A DNA stretch of 44,546 nt from CAZRXG01 sp964603985 (GTDB lineage Bacteria; Chloroflexota; Anaerolineae; Aggregatilineales; UBA3940): positions 1 to 44,546 of the forward strand of contig CAZRXG010000037.1 in NCBI GenBank assembly GCA_964603985.1. The letters are read 5' to 3'. The position numbers and the translations under genes are program-made. Positions 1 through 8,177 of this stretch are shown one piece after another (position 1 is the first letter of the stretch; each line of letters starts with the position of its first letter). Under the pieces are notes generated by a model, which was given only the letters and a program-made list of their open reading frames with translations, did not search any database and was not told where the DNA came from.

Positions 1-120
1 GTGGAGGGCACCGAGTACGACGACTGGACCGACTCCGGCATGGACATCGTGACCGAGTGCAACGTGGATATCATGGCCGAGATGTGGGCATCCAGTGACT
101 TTACCCAAGACCTGCCCGAT
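1..120 (+). repeat. Direct repeat copy A, end of the upstream binding domain
   Basis: Bases 1-120 match 961-1080 with 7 mismatches by my count, and the offset is exactly 960 bp (320 codons). The repeat probably continues upstream, outside the window. It marks an in-frame duplication of a binding-domain unit. Confidence 0.9.
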
Positions 121-1101
121 CCCTACGCATGTCTGGAGGGTGGCGAAGCAGCCGCCGAGGGGCCGGAGTCACTGACCATCGCCTGGATCCCAAAGGCGTT
201 GAACAATCCGGTGTTCGAAATTGGCCGGGATGGTGCCTTCAAGAAGGCTGAGGAGTTGACGGCGGAAACCGGCACCGAGGTCACGGTGGAATACGTTGGT
301 TCCGTGGCTTCTGACGCCACAGAGCAGGCACGGGTCGTGGAAGACGTGATCGCCAGGGGCGTGGACGCCATTGGCATCTCCTGCAACGACCCGACGGCAT
401 GTGAAGACCCCATCAACAAGGCGGTCGAAGCGGGCATTCCGGTGATGACCTGGGACTCGGACTCGCCGGACAGCCAGCGCTTCACCTACCTGGGTGTGGA
501 CAACTACGAGGGTGGTAAAGCCGCCGCCGATCTGCTGGTGCGGTTCATGGGCGAGGAAGGCAAGGTCGCCCTGCTGACCGGCGTGCCTGGCGCCTTCAAC
601 CTCGAGGAGCGCATCCGCGGCTTTGAGGATGGCGTGGCCGACTATCCGGGCATCGAGATCGTCTCCACCGTCTACTGCAACGACGACATCAATCTGGGTG
701 TGCAGGTGATAGAAGAGACAATGCAGGCGCATCCTGACCTGGATGGCTGGTTCCTCGTGGGCCTGTGGCCACTGTTCGCCGATCGCGGCTCAATGCCCCT
801 GTGGGAAGACGCAGCCCTGAACGGCGGCATGGTCACCATCGCCTTCGACACGCTGCCGGTAGAGCTGGAGTTCATGCAGGACGGCTACCTGCAGGGCCTG
901 GTCGGCCAGAAGTACTGGGGTTGGGGCTACGACACGGTGCAGATGATCTATGACTTCATCGTGGAGGGCACCGAGTACGACGACTGGACCGACTCCGGCA
1001 TGGACATCGTGACCGGGTGCAACGTGGATATCATGGCCGAGATGTGGGCATCCAGCGACTTTACTCAGATTCTGCCCGATCCCTTCGAGTGTTTAAAGTA
1101 A
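1..1101 (+). CDS. CUT2-type sugar ABC transporter substrate-binding protein, tandem-domain fusion, 5' partial
   Basis: This is the extracytoplasmic sugar-binding component of a ribose/xylose-type (Peripla_BP_4) importer. The frame is open from base 1, so the true start lies upstream. Residues 1-45 match residues 321-365 almost exactly and are the C-terminus of a preceding binding domain. A short Gly/Ala/Glu linker (about residues 46-57) then leads into a complete domain of about 310 residues, with the fold-family motifs AWIPKALNNPVFEIG near its start and TYLGVDNYEGGKAAADLL in the middle. No signal peptide precedes the second domain, so it can only be exported as part of the fusion. ATPase and permease genes follow on the same strand. 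Either a real double-domain binding protein or an assembly join of two tandem paralogues would explain this. The family is clear; the sugar is unknown. Confidence 0.85.
   Translation: MEGTEYDDWTDSGMDIVTECNVDIMAEMWASSDFTQDLPDPYACLEGGEAAAEGPESLTIAWIPKALNNPVFEIGRDGAFKKAEELTAETGTEVTVEYVGSVASDATEQARVVEDVIARGVDAIGISCNDPTACEDPINKAVEAGIPVMTWDSDSPDSQRFTYLGVDNYEGGKAAADLLVRFMGEEGKVALLTGVPGAFNLEERIRGFEDGVADYPGIEIVSTVYCNDDINLGVQVIEETMQAHPDLDGWFLVGLWPLFADRGSMPLWEDAALNGGMVTIAFDTLPVELEFMQDGYLQGLVGQKYWGWGYDTVQMIYDFIVEGTEYDDWTDSGMDIVTGCNVDIMAEMWASSDFTQILPDPFECLK
961..1080 (+). repeat. Direct repeat copy B, end of the second binding domain
   Basis: This is the second copy of the 120-bp repeat at 1-120. Most differences cluster in the last 25 bases, just before copy B reaches its stop codon and copy A runs on into the linker. 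Confidence 0.9.
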
Positions 1102-1124
1102 GCCATAGGCTGGGTCTTTGAGCA

Positions 1125-1178
1125 ATGGCTAGGTTGGCGAGAGGCTGAGCCTCTCGCCAACCGCTACCGCATAGCCAT
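1125..1178 (+). other. Intercistronic stem-loop between binding protein and ATPase
   Basis: A perfect 14-bp stem (GGTTGGCGAGAGGC at 1132-1145 with its complement at 1149-1162) closes a 3-nt loop. It is flanked by an outer 7-bp pair, ATGGCTA/TAGCCAT. No U-tract follows, so it is better read as an mRNA-stabilising or partial-termination hairpin. That would let the binding protein be made in excess over the ATPase and permease, as in many ABC operons. The remaining bases up to 1298 show nothing else. Confidence 0.6.
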
Positions 1179-1310
1179 CACAGGTTGCCATTTGGTCATC
1201 TGTGATTGATAATCGGGAACGTGGCTCGACGGAACACAGAAGAAGAAAGGCCTCGCGCCAAAGTGAGGTGCCCAGAGCATCCGTAAGCATTGGGAATCAG
1301 GAGGTGAGCA

Positions 1311-2882
1311 TTGCACGAACAATACGAACAACAGGGAATGTTGCTACGCATGGAGGGCATCTCCAAAGCGTTTCCCGGCGTTCAGGCGCTGGACGACGTG
1401 GACTTTGAGGTCGCAACTGGAGAGGTGGTAGCGCTGGTCGGCGAAAACGGTGCCGGCAAATCCACCTTGATGAAGATCCTCTGTGGCGCGTATCGCAAGG
1501 ATGCAGGAAGCATCTTTTTGGGAGGACAAGAAATCGAGATCGAGAATCCCTATCACGCCCAACAGTTGAGCATCTCCATTATCTACCAGGAATTCAACCT
1601 TACGCCCAATCAAAGCGCAGCGGCGAATATCTTTATCTCCCGCGAGCCACGGCAGCGGGGCATTGGGCGGCTCTTTAACTTTGTGGATCGCCGCCGCATG
1701 GAGCGGGAGGCGCAAGAACACCTAGAGCGTGTCGGCACGCGAGTGCCCGCCACAGCACTGATCCGTGATCTGTCCGTGGCCGAGCAGCAAATGGTCGAGG
1801 TAGCCAAAGCGCTGGCGGTCGACGCCCGCATCATCATCATGGACGAGCCTACATCAGCGCTGGGCGAGGAGGAAGTCGAAACTCTATTCGGCATTATCGA
1901 GACGCTTAAGGAACAAGGCATTGCAGTCATTTTTATTACTCACCGCCTGGAGGAGATCTTCCGTATTGCCGACCGTGTGGTGGTCTTACGGGACGGGCGG
2001 CGAGTTGGGGGTATGCTCATCAGTGAAACCACGACCGAGGAAATCATCCGCCTGATGGTTGGCCGGGAATTGGCAGCGGATATCTTCCACAAAGAGGAGA
2101 CGGAGATTGGGGAGCCTCTTTTAGAGGTGCGAGGGCTGACCGGCAGCGATCTGGCAGAAAACGTGAGTTTCACCTTGCGCAAGGGGGAGATACTGGGCTT
2201 CGCCGGGTTGGTGGGCGCTGGGCGAACGGAAACGGCCCGCCTGCTTTTTGGCGCGGATCGCAGGGAGGCGGGCGAGATCTTGATTGAGGGAAGCCCCATA
2301 CGCATTGATTCTCCGGTCGATGCGGTGAGTGCTGGTATCGGCCTCGTGCCTGAGGATCGTGGCCTGCAGGGCCTCATCCTCGGATTATCGGTGCAGGAGA
2401 ATATTGTCCTGCCCACGCTTGATGAGCACGCCAGCGTTGGCTGGGTGCAGCGGCAGGCTCTCCGAGAGACGGCGCAGGCTTACGTGGATAACCTGAGTAT
2501 CCGTACCCCTCACCTGCGGCAGAGAGCCATGTACCTCTCCGGTGGCAACCAACAAAAGGTAGTTCTCGCCAAATGGCTGGCTTTGAACCCCAAAGTGCTG
2601 ATCATGGATGAGCCAACGCGGGGTATCGACGTAGGAGCCAAGGCAGAGGTACATGCCCTGATGAGCCAGTTGGCCCAGGCCGGGATGGGCATTATCATGA
2701 TTTCATCCGAGCTGCCTGAGATTCTGGGAATGAGTGACCGCATCCTGGTCATGTCAGAAGGAAAGGTCGCGGCCATTCTGGACCGGGAGGAGGCAACGCA
2801 GGAAAGAATCATGGCTTACGCTAGCGGAGAGCTTGAGAACAACATCATCCTGGATGGGGCGTTGAAAGGAGAAGTAGTGTGA
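1311..2882 (+). CDS. CUT2-type sugar ABC transporter ATP-binding protein (RbsA/XylG/MglA class)
   Basis: This cytoplasmic double ATPase powers sugar uptake. The first ABC domain has Walker A GENGAGKST (residues 44-52), a variant signature LSVAEQQMVEVAKAL and Walker B IIIMDEPTSAL. The second has a degenerate Walker A (GLVGAGRTETAR), signature LSGGNQQKVVLAKW and Walker B VLIMDEPTRGIDVGAK. The degenerate second P-loop is typical of RbsA-like proteins, and the length of 523 aa is usual. The start is TTG, chosen because AGGAGGTGA lies 6-7 nt upstream; an in-frame ATG nine codons later is the alternative. The stop overlaps the permease start by 4 bp, showing translational coupling. The substrate cannot be named from sequence. 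Confidence 0.95.
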   Translation: MHEQYEQQGMLLRMEGISKAFPGVQALDDVDFEVATGEVVALVGENGAGKSTLMKILCGAYRKDAGSIFLGGQEIEIENPYHAQQLSISIIYQEFNLTPNQSAAANIFISREPRQRGIGRLFNFVDRRRMEREAQEHLERVGTRVPATALIRDLSVAEQQMVEVAKALAVDARIIIMDEPTSALGEEEVETLFGIIETLKEQGIAVIFITHRLEEIFRIADRVVVLRDGRRVGGMLISETTTEEIIRLMVGRELAADIFHKEETEIGEPLLEVRGLTGSDLAENVSFTLRKGEILGFAGLVGAGRTETARLLFGADRREAGEILIEGSPIRIDSPVDAVSAGIGLVPEDRGLQGLILGLSVQENIVLPTLDEHASVGWVQRQALRETAQAYVDNLSIRTPHLRQRAMYLSGGNQQKVVLAKWLALNPKVLIMDEPTRGIDVGAKAEVHALMSQLAQAGMGIIMISSELPEILGMSDRILVMSEGKVAAILDREEATQERIMAYASGELENNIILDGALKGEVV

Positions 2883-3880
2883 GCACTGCGAGTTCAGCAA
2901 AGAGCGTCGAAGCCCAGGGGCAGGTCCGCAGGACAACCTGGCGGGAGATTGTCGGCAGGCAGGAGTTTGGTGTGGCCCTGATCCTGCTGGCCATGGCGGT
3001 CTTCCTGTCAGTATATACGGATACCTTTCTCACCGGCACCAATGTGTTTAACATCCTGCGCGCATTTTCGTGGATTGCCCTCAGCGCGTTTGGACAGTGT
3101 ATGGTCATTGTCACTGCCGGGATCGACCTTTCAGTCGGTTCGGTGATGGGCCTGTCGGGGCTTGCCAGTGCTATGCTGTTGGTGCGCGGAGTCCCAACCT
3201 CTGTGGCTGTGTTGGGGGGGCTGGTTACAGGCCTCATAGCCGGGTTCATCAACGGTGTGATGATTACCAAAGGCAAGTTGCCTCCCTTCATTGCCACACT
3301 CGGCACCATGTTTATGGCGCGAGGGCTTTGTTATGGCTTGACCGGCGGCTGGCCGGTGCGCGATCTGCCCGCATCCTTCCGCTTCCTGGGTCAGCATGAC
3401 ATTCCCGTCGGCAGTTTAGGAGTGCCTCTACCGCTTGTCTTTACCCTTCTCTTTGCTGCCATCACGTCTCTATTCCTCACGCGTACGGTGTGGGGGTATC
3501 GGATTTACGCTGTGGGAGGAAGCGAGACGGCTACACGGCTTTCCGGCATCAACACTGACAACGTCAAGATCCTGGTGTACTCCCTCTGCGGCCTTCTCAC
3601 TGCCATCGGCGGCGTGCTCATGACCGCTCGCCTGGGCGTGGCAGCGCCGACCGCCGCAAATGCCTATGAGCTAGACGTCATCGCCGCTGTGGTGGTAGGT
3701 GGCACCAGTCTCATGGGTGGTGAAGGCACCATCCTGGGAGTGCTTATCGGCGCGGCTGTCATGCAGGTCTTACGCAACGGCCTGGTGCTGGTTGGCATAT
3801 CGGCCTACTGGCTTCAGGCGGTGCAGGGAGTGGTTATTGTGGTTGCGATTATGCTTGACCAACTCCGCAAACGACAGTAA
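2879..3880 (+). CDS. CUT2-type sugar ABC transporter permease (RbsC class)
   Basis: This inner-membrane permease of 333 aa is of the BPD_transp_2 family and largely hydrophobic, with about eight to ten membrane segments. The family block FGQCMVIVTAGIDLSVGSVM is at about residues 70-90, and a glycine-rich AVVVGGTSLMGGEGT loop lies near the C-terminus. The GTG start sits in a GTGA overlap with the ATPase stop. Only one permease gene is present, so it probably works as a homodimer with the double ATPase. A strong stem-loop follows the gene, suggesting that the operon ends here. Confidence 0.95.
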   Translation: MSTASSAKSVEAQGQVRRTTWREIVGRQEFGVALILLAMAVFLSVYTDTFLTGTNVFNILRAFSWIALSAFGQCMVIVTAGIDLSVGSVMGLSGLASAMLLVRGVPTSVAVLGGLVTGLIAGFINGVMITKGKLPPFIATLGTMFMARGLCYGLTGGWPVRDLPASFRFLGQHDIPVGSLGVPLPLVFTLLFAAITSLFLTRTVWGYRIYAVGGSETATRLSGINTDNVKILVYSLCGLLTAIGGVLMTARLGVAAPTAANAYELDVIAAVVVGGTSLMGGEGTILGVLIGAAVMQVLRNGLVLVGISAYWLQAVQGVVIVVAIMLDQLRKRQ

Positions 3881-3903
3881 CGACGACTACAATATAAACT
3901 GCC

Positions 3904-3975
3904 AACACACCTCGTTCACAGCAAGCCAAGCGCTTTATTCGGCACTGACTTGCTGTTGAATGAGGTGTTTGTGTT
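3904..3975 (+). terminator. Probable transcription terminator of the sugar ABC operon
   Basis: A long imperfect stem (3904-3925 with 3949-3975) pairs the CCTCGTTCA...CAGCAAG arm with CTTGCTG...TGAATGAGG and has a small bulge. The descending arm is T-rich (TGTTTGTGTTCTATT), but there is no clean U-run. It lies 23 bp after the permease stop and about 260 bp before the next gene. Confidence 0.55.
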
Positions 3976-4042
3976 CTATTCAGTTGGGACCTGGGGTTGT
4001 GCGGTTTTCGACGCTCAAGCGCCACGAAGTGAGGCTGACGCG

Positions 4043-4070
4043 CAGAATCTCTCCTCCACTTTTTCGTACT
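4043..4070 (+). repeat. 28-bp dispersed repeat, end of a palindromic element
   Basis: These 28 bases are identical to 21430-21457, where the same sequence forms the right terminus of an inverted-repeat element. Only this end is recognisable here; I found no matching left end upstream. It may be a solo terminus or a decayed copy. The rest of 3976-4238 shows no gene. Confidence 0.75.
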
Positions 4071-4238
4071 ATGTGCTGTAGGGCTGGATTCCGCCAATTA
4101 CCAGATCTGTGCTAATATTTTCTTGTACTTCGAATGACACAGAGACCATTGTCGAGACCATTGAACAGGCTTAGACACGTTGCGAAACGCATGAGTAATG
4201 TCGACACAGGTCTCTCGGATCAAGATAAGAGAATATCC

Positions 4239-5186
4239 ATGACACAGAACTTCGCTATCACCGGTGTTGGTGGTTATGTGGCCCCCCGGCACCTGAGAGC
4301 CATCCGCGACACGGGCAACCGGTTGATCTGCGCGCTCGATCCCAAAGACTCGGTCGGCATTCTTGACCATTATCAATTGAACGTCGATTTCTTCACTGAA
4401 CCCGAACGCTTCGATCGGCATCTACACAAGCTGAGCTACGGGCCTGAAGAAGAGCGACTGCATTACCTGAGTATTTGCTCGCCCAACTATCTTCATGACG
4501 CCCATTGTCGAATGGCCCTACGAGTCGGTGCCAATGCCATCTGTGAGAAACCGCTGGTGATCAATCCGTGGAACCTCGATCCACTGGCGGCGTTGGAAGA
4601 AGAGACAGGACGGCGCATTTACACCATCTTGCAACTGCGTGTCCATCCGGCCCTGGTTAAGCTGCGCGAAACACTCCTGTCACAGCGTGGCGATCACCAA
4701 CACGATGTCGTCTTATCTTATGTCACGGCGAGAGGAAAGTGGTATCAAGTATCATGGAAAGGCTCCGAAGAACGCTCCGGTGGAGTAGCCATGAATATCG
4801 GTGTTCACTTTTTTGACCTGCTGCTCTGGCTGTTTGGCGAAGCAGGAGAGTGCCGGATTTATCATTCTGATCCTGAGCGCATGGCGGGCTTCATGGACTT
4901 GGAGCATGCGCGTGTTCGGTGGTTCTTGTCGGTTGACTCTGCCGACCTTCCTTTCCAACCGGAACCCGGTCAACGAACGACCTATCGCTCGATCACGGTT
5001 GATGGTGAGGAGATCGAATTTTCCGGCGGGTTTACCGATCTACACACGCGGCTGTACGAAAACATCCTGGCCGGAGAAGGGTTTGGTATCGAGGTGGCGC
5101 GTCCCTCCATCGAGCTAGTCCATCGCATCCGCACGACCCCGATCTCGCCGAGGGATGATGGCGTTCATCCTTTTCTCCGGGGATGA
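4239..5186 (+). CDS. wlbA: Gfo/Idh/MocA-family UDP-2-acetamido-2-deoxy-glucuronate 3-dehydrogenase (WlbA/WbpB type)
   Basis: This enzyme oxidises C3 of UDP-GlcNAcA using NAD(H), preparing it for transamination. A Rossmann start ITGVGGYVAPRHLRAI (residues 7-22) matches the WlbA N-terminus, and the dinucleotide-enzyme EKP motif is at 103-105 (EKPLVINPWNLD). GVHFFDLL marks the C-terminal domain. The product of 315 aa equals the family length. I chose ATG 4239 because it gives the exact WlbA N-terminus; an open frame reaches back to an ATG at 4134, but that extension is not conserved-looking. It overlaps or abuts the acetyltransferase gene, and the trio is a surface-sugar operon. Confidence 0.9.
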   Translation: MTQNFAITGVGGYVAPRHLRAIRDTGNRLICALDPKDSVGILDHYQLNVDFFTEPERFDRHLHKLSYGPEEERLHYLSICSPNYLHDAHCRMALRVGANAICEKPLVINPWNLDPLAALEEETGRRIYTILQLRVHPALVKLRETLLSQRGDHQHDVVLSYVTARGKWYQVSWKGSEERSGGVAMNIGVHFFDLLLWLFGEAGECRIYHSDPERMAGFMDLEHARVRWFLSVDSADLPFQPEPGQRTTYRSITVDGEEIEFSGGFTDLHTRLYENILAGEGFGIEVARPSIELVHRIRTTPISPRDDGVHPFLRG

Positions 5187-5212
5187 TACATTTTCAATAT
5201 CAGGGACGCTGT

Positions 5213-5800
5213 ATGGGTAAAGCGAAGTACTTTGTCCACCCCAGTTCATATGTTGACGAGCCGTGCGAGATCGGCGACGGGACGAAGATCTGGCACTTCT
5301 GCCACGTGATGCAAGGCGCACGGATCGGCGCGAATTGTGTCCTGGGGCAAAATGTGTTCGTCGCGGGTGGTGTTGCCATCGGCAATAACGTAAAAATCCA
5401 GAATAACGTCTCGGTCTACTCTGGTGTCACGCTGGAAGATTACGTCTTTTGTGGGCCGAGCATGGTATTCACCAATGTCAAAACGCCCCGTTCTGCCTTC
5501 CCTCGTAACACCGCCGATGATTATCTCCCCACGCAGGTGGAATACGGTGCCAGCATTGGAGCCAATGCCACGATTGTCTGCGGGGTGACAGTTGGCCGGT
5601 GGGCGCTTGTTGCCGCCGGAAGCGTGGTCACCAGGGATGTGCCGGATCATGCGTTGATGATGGGTGTTCCGGCCAAACAGTTGGGCTGGGTGTGCGAATG
5701 TGGGTTAACACTTGCCTTTACCGGGCGTGAAGCAACCTGCCAATGTGGGAGACATTACGAACAGGAAGACGACAACACTATCACACGGGTGACCAAATAG
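5213..5800 (+). CDS. wlbB: Left-handed beta-helix N-acetyltransferase (WlbB/WbpD type)
   Basis: This enzyme acetylates the 3-amino group of UDP-2-acetamido-3-amino-glucuronate with acetyl-CoA. Isoleucine-patch hexapeptide repeats run through most of the protein, with the family blocks KIQNNVSVYSGVTLED, FCGPSMVFTNV and GANATIVCGVTVG. The C-terminal 35 residues hold a small Cys-rich tail (VCECGLTLAF...TCQCGRHY), plausibly a rubredoxin-like zinc knuckle as in some homologues. ATG 5213 has AGGGA 6 nt upstream and begins at the conserved HPSS block. An ATG at 5183 in ATGA overlap with wlbA is the alternative. The aminotransferase gene follows 3 bp later. Confidence 0.88.
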   Translation: MGKAKYFVHPSSYVDEPCEIGDGTKIWHFCHVMQGARIGANCVLGQNVFVAGGVAIGNNVKIQNNVSVYSGVTLEDYVFCGPSMVFTNVKTPRSAFPRNTADDYLPTQVEYGASIGANATIVCGVTVGRWALVAAGSVVTRDVPDHALMMGVPAKQLGWVCECGLTLAFTGREATCQCGRHYEQEDDNTITRVTK

Positions 5801-5803
5801 ACC

Positions 5804-6916
5804 ATGACAGAAGAAACGATCCCCATCCTCGACCTGACCTCCGAGGTTGACCAACTCTGGGACGAGCTGAACGTTGCCATCCAGGACGTGCTCCGCTCCG
5901 GGCGGTTCATCATGGGGCAACCTGTCAAAGATCTGGAAGCGGAGATTGCGGACTATCTGGGTGTAAACCATGCTGTCGGCTTGAATTCCGGCACAGATGC
6001 CCTGGTACTCAGCCTGCGGGCGCTTGGCATCGGCGCAGGCGACGAAGTGATCACCACTCCGTTCACATTCTTTGCGACGGCAGAAGCCATCAGTTTGGTC
6101 GGCGCGACACCGGTATTTATAGATATCGACCCGGAGACCTTCAATATTGATCCACATCTGATCGAGGACAATATCACGCCGCGTACCAGGGCCGTGCTGC
6201 CTGTCCACCTGTATGGGAATCCGGCGGACATGGACATCATCCTGTCTATTGCCCACAAGCATCAGTTGCGCGTCATCGAGGATGCTGCCCAGGCTTTCGG
6301 CGCGGAATACAAAGGGGACAAGGCCGGTACGCTGGGTCATGTAGGGGCGTTCTCATTTTTCCCGACGAAGAACCTGGGCGCATACGGCGATGGCGGGATG
6401 CTCGCCACCGATGACGACGATCTTGCAGAAACAGCCAGGATGCTCCGCACACACGGCGCAAAGAGGAAGTACTACAACGAGCAGCTTGGCTATAACTCAC
6501 GGCTGGATTCGCTGCAGGCTGCGATTTTGAGGGTGAAGCTGCCCCATGTGGACGACTGGAACAATTCGAGAAGAGAAATCGCTCATCGCTACAACGCATT
6601 GCTGGTGGACGTGCCGGGTGTAATGACACCTGCCGAGACTCCTCCTGTAAAGCATGTTTACCATCAATATACAGTTCGCATCCTCGACGGACGGCGTGAC
6701 GCGGTGCGGAAACGACTGGCTGAACAGGGCATCAGTACGATGATCTACTATCCTGTGCCTATCCACAAACTACCCCTCTATGTCCATCAGGATGTGCACT
6801 TACCACACGCCGAGCAGGCTGCTGCCGAAGTGTTGAGCCTGCCAATGTGGCCCCACCTGAGTGCTGCAAAGCAACGCCGTGTCGTCAGCGTGTTGAAAGA
6901 TGCCCTGGCAGCATAG
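5804..6916 (+). CDS. wlbC: DegT/DnrJ/EryC1/StrS PLP aminotransferase (WlbC/WbpE type)
   Basis: This enzyme transfers an amino group, usually from glutamate, onto the 3-keto sugar made by the dehydrogenase. The 370-aa fold has the PLP lysine at K189 in SFFPTKNLGAYGDGG, the ring-stacking Asp in VIEDAAQAFG (about 159-160) and the sugar-aminotransferase block NSGTDALVLSLRALGIG. The length is normal. It lies 3 bp after the acetyltransferase gene, completing the dehydrogenase, transaminase and acetyltransferase set. The UDP-GlcNAc 6-dehydrogenase and any 2-epimerase needed for the full pathway are not in this window. Confidence 0.92.
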   Translation: MTEETIPILDLTSEVDQLWDELNVAIQDVLRSGRFIMGQPVKDLEAEIADYLGVNHAVGLNSGTDALVLSLRALGIGAGDEVITTPFTFFATAEAISLVGATPVFIDIDPETFNIDPHLIEDNITPRTRAVLPVHLYGNPADMDIILSIAHKHQLRVIEDAAQAFGAEYKGDKAGTLGHVGAFSFFPTKNLGAYGDGGMLATDDDDLAETARMLRTHGAKRKYYNEQLGYNSRLDSLQAAILRVKLPHVDDWNNSRREIAHRYNALLVDVPGVMTPAETPPVKHVYHQYTVRILDGRRDAVRKRLAEQGISTMIYYPVPIHKLPLYVHQDVHLPHAEQAAAEVLSLPMWPHLSAAKQRRVVSVLKDALAA

Positions 6917-6949
6917 GTGAGTCACAGGCTATGCGATGGCTTCTACAGG

Positions 6950-7205
6950 TAGACGATTCAAGAGTGGTTTGACTACCTCGCTCCCTATGAACACCCCAAC
7001 CGCTCGGCGCAAGCGGTTGACAAGGGGCATGGGCGCATCACCACCCGGCGCATTGAAACCACTACCATGCTCAACTTGCGAGAAGGGCGCACTCATCAAC
7101 TGATAGCCCTCTTCTACAATCTGGCGATTTCTATCCTGCGGGCCAATGGGTGGCAAAGCATTGCCGTTGTGTTCAACGTGGGCGTCGGCGCACTTGCTTT
7201 CTACA
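6950..7205 (+). pseudogene. Decayed ISAs1-like transposase remnant
   Basis: The translation reads FDYLAPYEHP, then DKGHGRITTRR, and then REGRTHQLIALFYNLAIS. These resemble the KGHGRIE-RR block and the extreme C-terminus of ISAs1/H-repeat transposases. The segment that normally lies between them is missing, and an in-frame stop precedes the first block. The remnant runs directly into a glutamine synthetase fragment. Family assignment is by motif only. Confidence 0.55.
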
Positions 7206-7251
7206 TCGGCGCTGGCGGCCTGGAGCAGCGCGTGGCAGGCCACCATCAAGC

Positions 7252-7436
7252 GCCTGCCCGGTTCTCTTGACGAGGCCCTGCGTGCACTGGAGGCCGATCA
7301 CGACTTCCTGCTGGCAGGCGGGGTCTTTAGCCGGGATCTGATCGAGCGGTGGGTGAAGCACAAGAGGGAGGCCGAGTACTACGCGGTCCGCAACCGCCCA
7401 CACCCATATGAGGTGAATTTGTACTTTGGCGTGTAG
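7252..7436 (+). pseudogene. glnA: Glutamine synthetase 3' fragment
   Basis: About 60 codons encode the C-terminus of a type I glutamine synthetase: LPGSLDEALRALEADHDF, then FLLAGGVFSRDLIERWVKHK and NRPHPYEVNLYFGV before TAG. The rest of the enzyme, including the ATP and ammonium sites, is absent. The 5' boundary adjoins transposase-like sequence, so an insertion/deletion probably removed the first seven-eighths of the gene. It is not expected to be functional. Confidence 0.75.
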
Positions 7437-7454
7437 CAGCGGTAACGTGCGCGT

Positions 7455-7676
7455 CTAAATCGTGAAGCACCGTCAGGGCGGCGGTTCAGACAGTCGACGT
7501 TCGCTGTGCCCAAGCATATTGACCACGCGCCGGCTGTCCTGGGATACGCCGCGCCCGACACCCCGGCTATTGAGCGCTGCAACGGCAACACTCGTCTCAT
7601 GAGTGCCGCCCAGGTACGCAAATCCCTGACTTTTCCGGAGATAGCAAAGGCCCGAATTGCGCCTCTGCGCTTCTAA
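7455..7676 (+). pseudogene. IS1-like transposase C-terminal remnant
   Basis: The frame is open for 73 codons before TAA. It contains IERCNGNTRLMSAAQVRKSL followed by TFPEIAKARI, which resembles the DDE-proximal IERxNxTxR...xRKxxxFSK block of IS1-family transposases. The catalytic core is missing. Its end overlaps the promoter of the next gene. Confidence 0.45.
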
Positions 7677-7684
7677 GGTATAAT
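7657..7684 (+). promoter_or_regulatory. Sigma70-type promoter for the roadblock gene
   Basis: TTGCGC (7657-7662), a 16-nt spacer and TATAAT (7679-7684) give a good housekeeping promoter. Predicted transcription starts near 7691, about 90 nt upstream of the roadblock start codon. The -35 box lies inside the transposase remnant. Confidence 0.6.
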
Positions 7685-7781
7685 TCTTTCAGCATCGTTA
7701 ACTTGAGCCGTATTTGAGGGAGAACCTCCTCGGTATGGGTTGCCTCGGACCAGGTAACGAGGGCGAAAGGAGTTAAAGCCG

Positions 7782-8150
7782 ATGACAAAGTCGCGGACCG
7801 AATTGATGGTAGATCGTCTACGTGACCTTCAGCAGACAGACGGCGTCGAAGCCTCGGCTGTGGTCAGCGTAGACGGCCTGATTATGGCGTCGGCCCTGCC
7901 AGCAGGGATCGAGGAAGATCGCGTGTCTGCGATGTCAGCGGCAATGCTCTCACTGGGTGAGCGGATCGCCAGCGAACTGGGGCGCGGCCTGTTGGATCAG
8001 GTCTTCATCAAGGGCGAGAGTGGGCTGGTGCTCCTGATGGCCGTTGGTGAAGAAGCCGTGCTTACCACACTGGCCCGCGAAGATGCCAAGCTGGGCCTGA
8101 TACTCCTGGATATGCGCCGGGCAGCGGAAGACCTGGCCAAACTCGTGTGA
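7782..8150 (+). CDS. Roadblock/LC7 domain protein (MglB-like)
   Basis: A single 122-aa Roadblock/LC7 domain: GVEASAVVSVDGLIMASALP at about residues 21-40, then a long amphipathic helix and FIKGESGLVLLMAVGEEAVL. Such small proteins form homodimers that bind and regulate small Ras-like GTPases; MglB acts as the GAP of MglA in polarity and motility. No GTPase gene is adjacent, so the partner is unknown. AGGAG lies 9 nt upstream of the ATG. It has its own promoter and is followed by hairpins, so it is probably monocistronic. Confidence 0.85.
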   Translation: MTKSRTELMVDRLRDLQQTDGVEASAVVSVDGLIMASALPAGIEEDRVSAMSAAMLSLGERIASELGRGLLDQVFIKGESGLVLLMAVGEEAVLTTLAREDAKLGLILLDMRRAAEDLAKLV

Positions 8151-8177
8151 GGCAAGGTCTCAGTTGAGCATAGGCTC

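Noticed and set aside
4134..4238. Longer N-terminus for the WlbA-like enzyme
   Set aside because: The Rossmann fold and family N-terminus begin at 4239. The added 35 residues show no family features.
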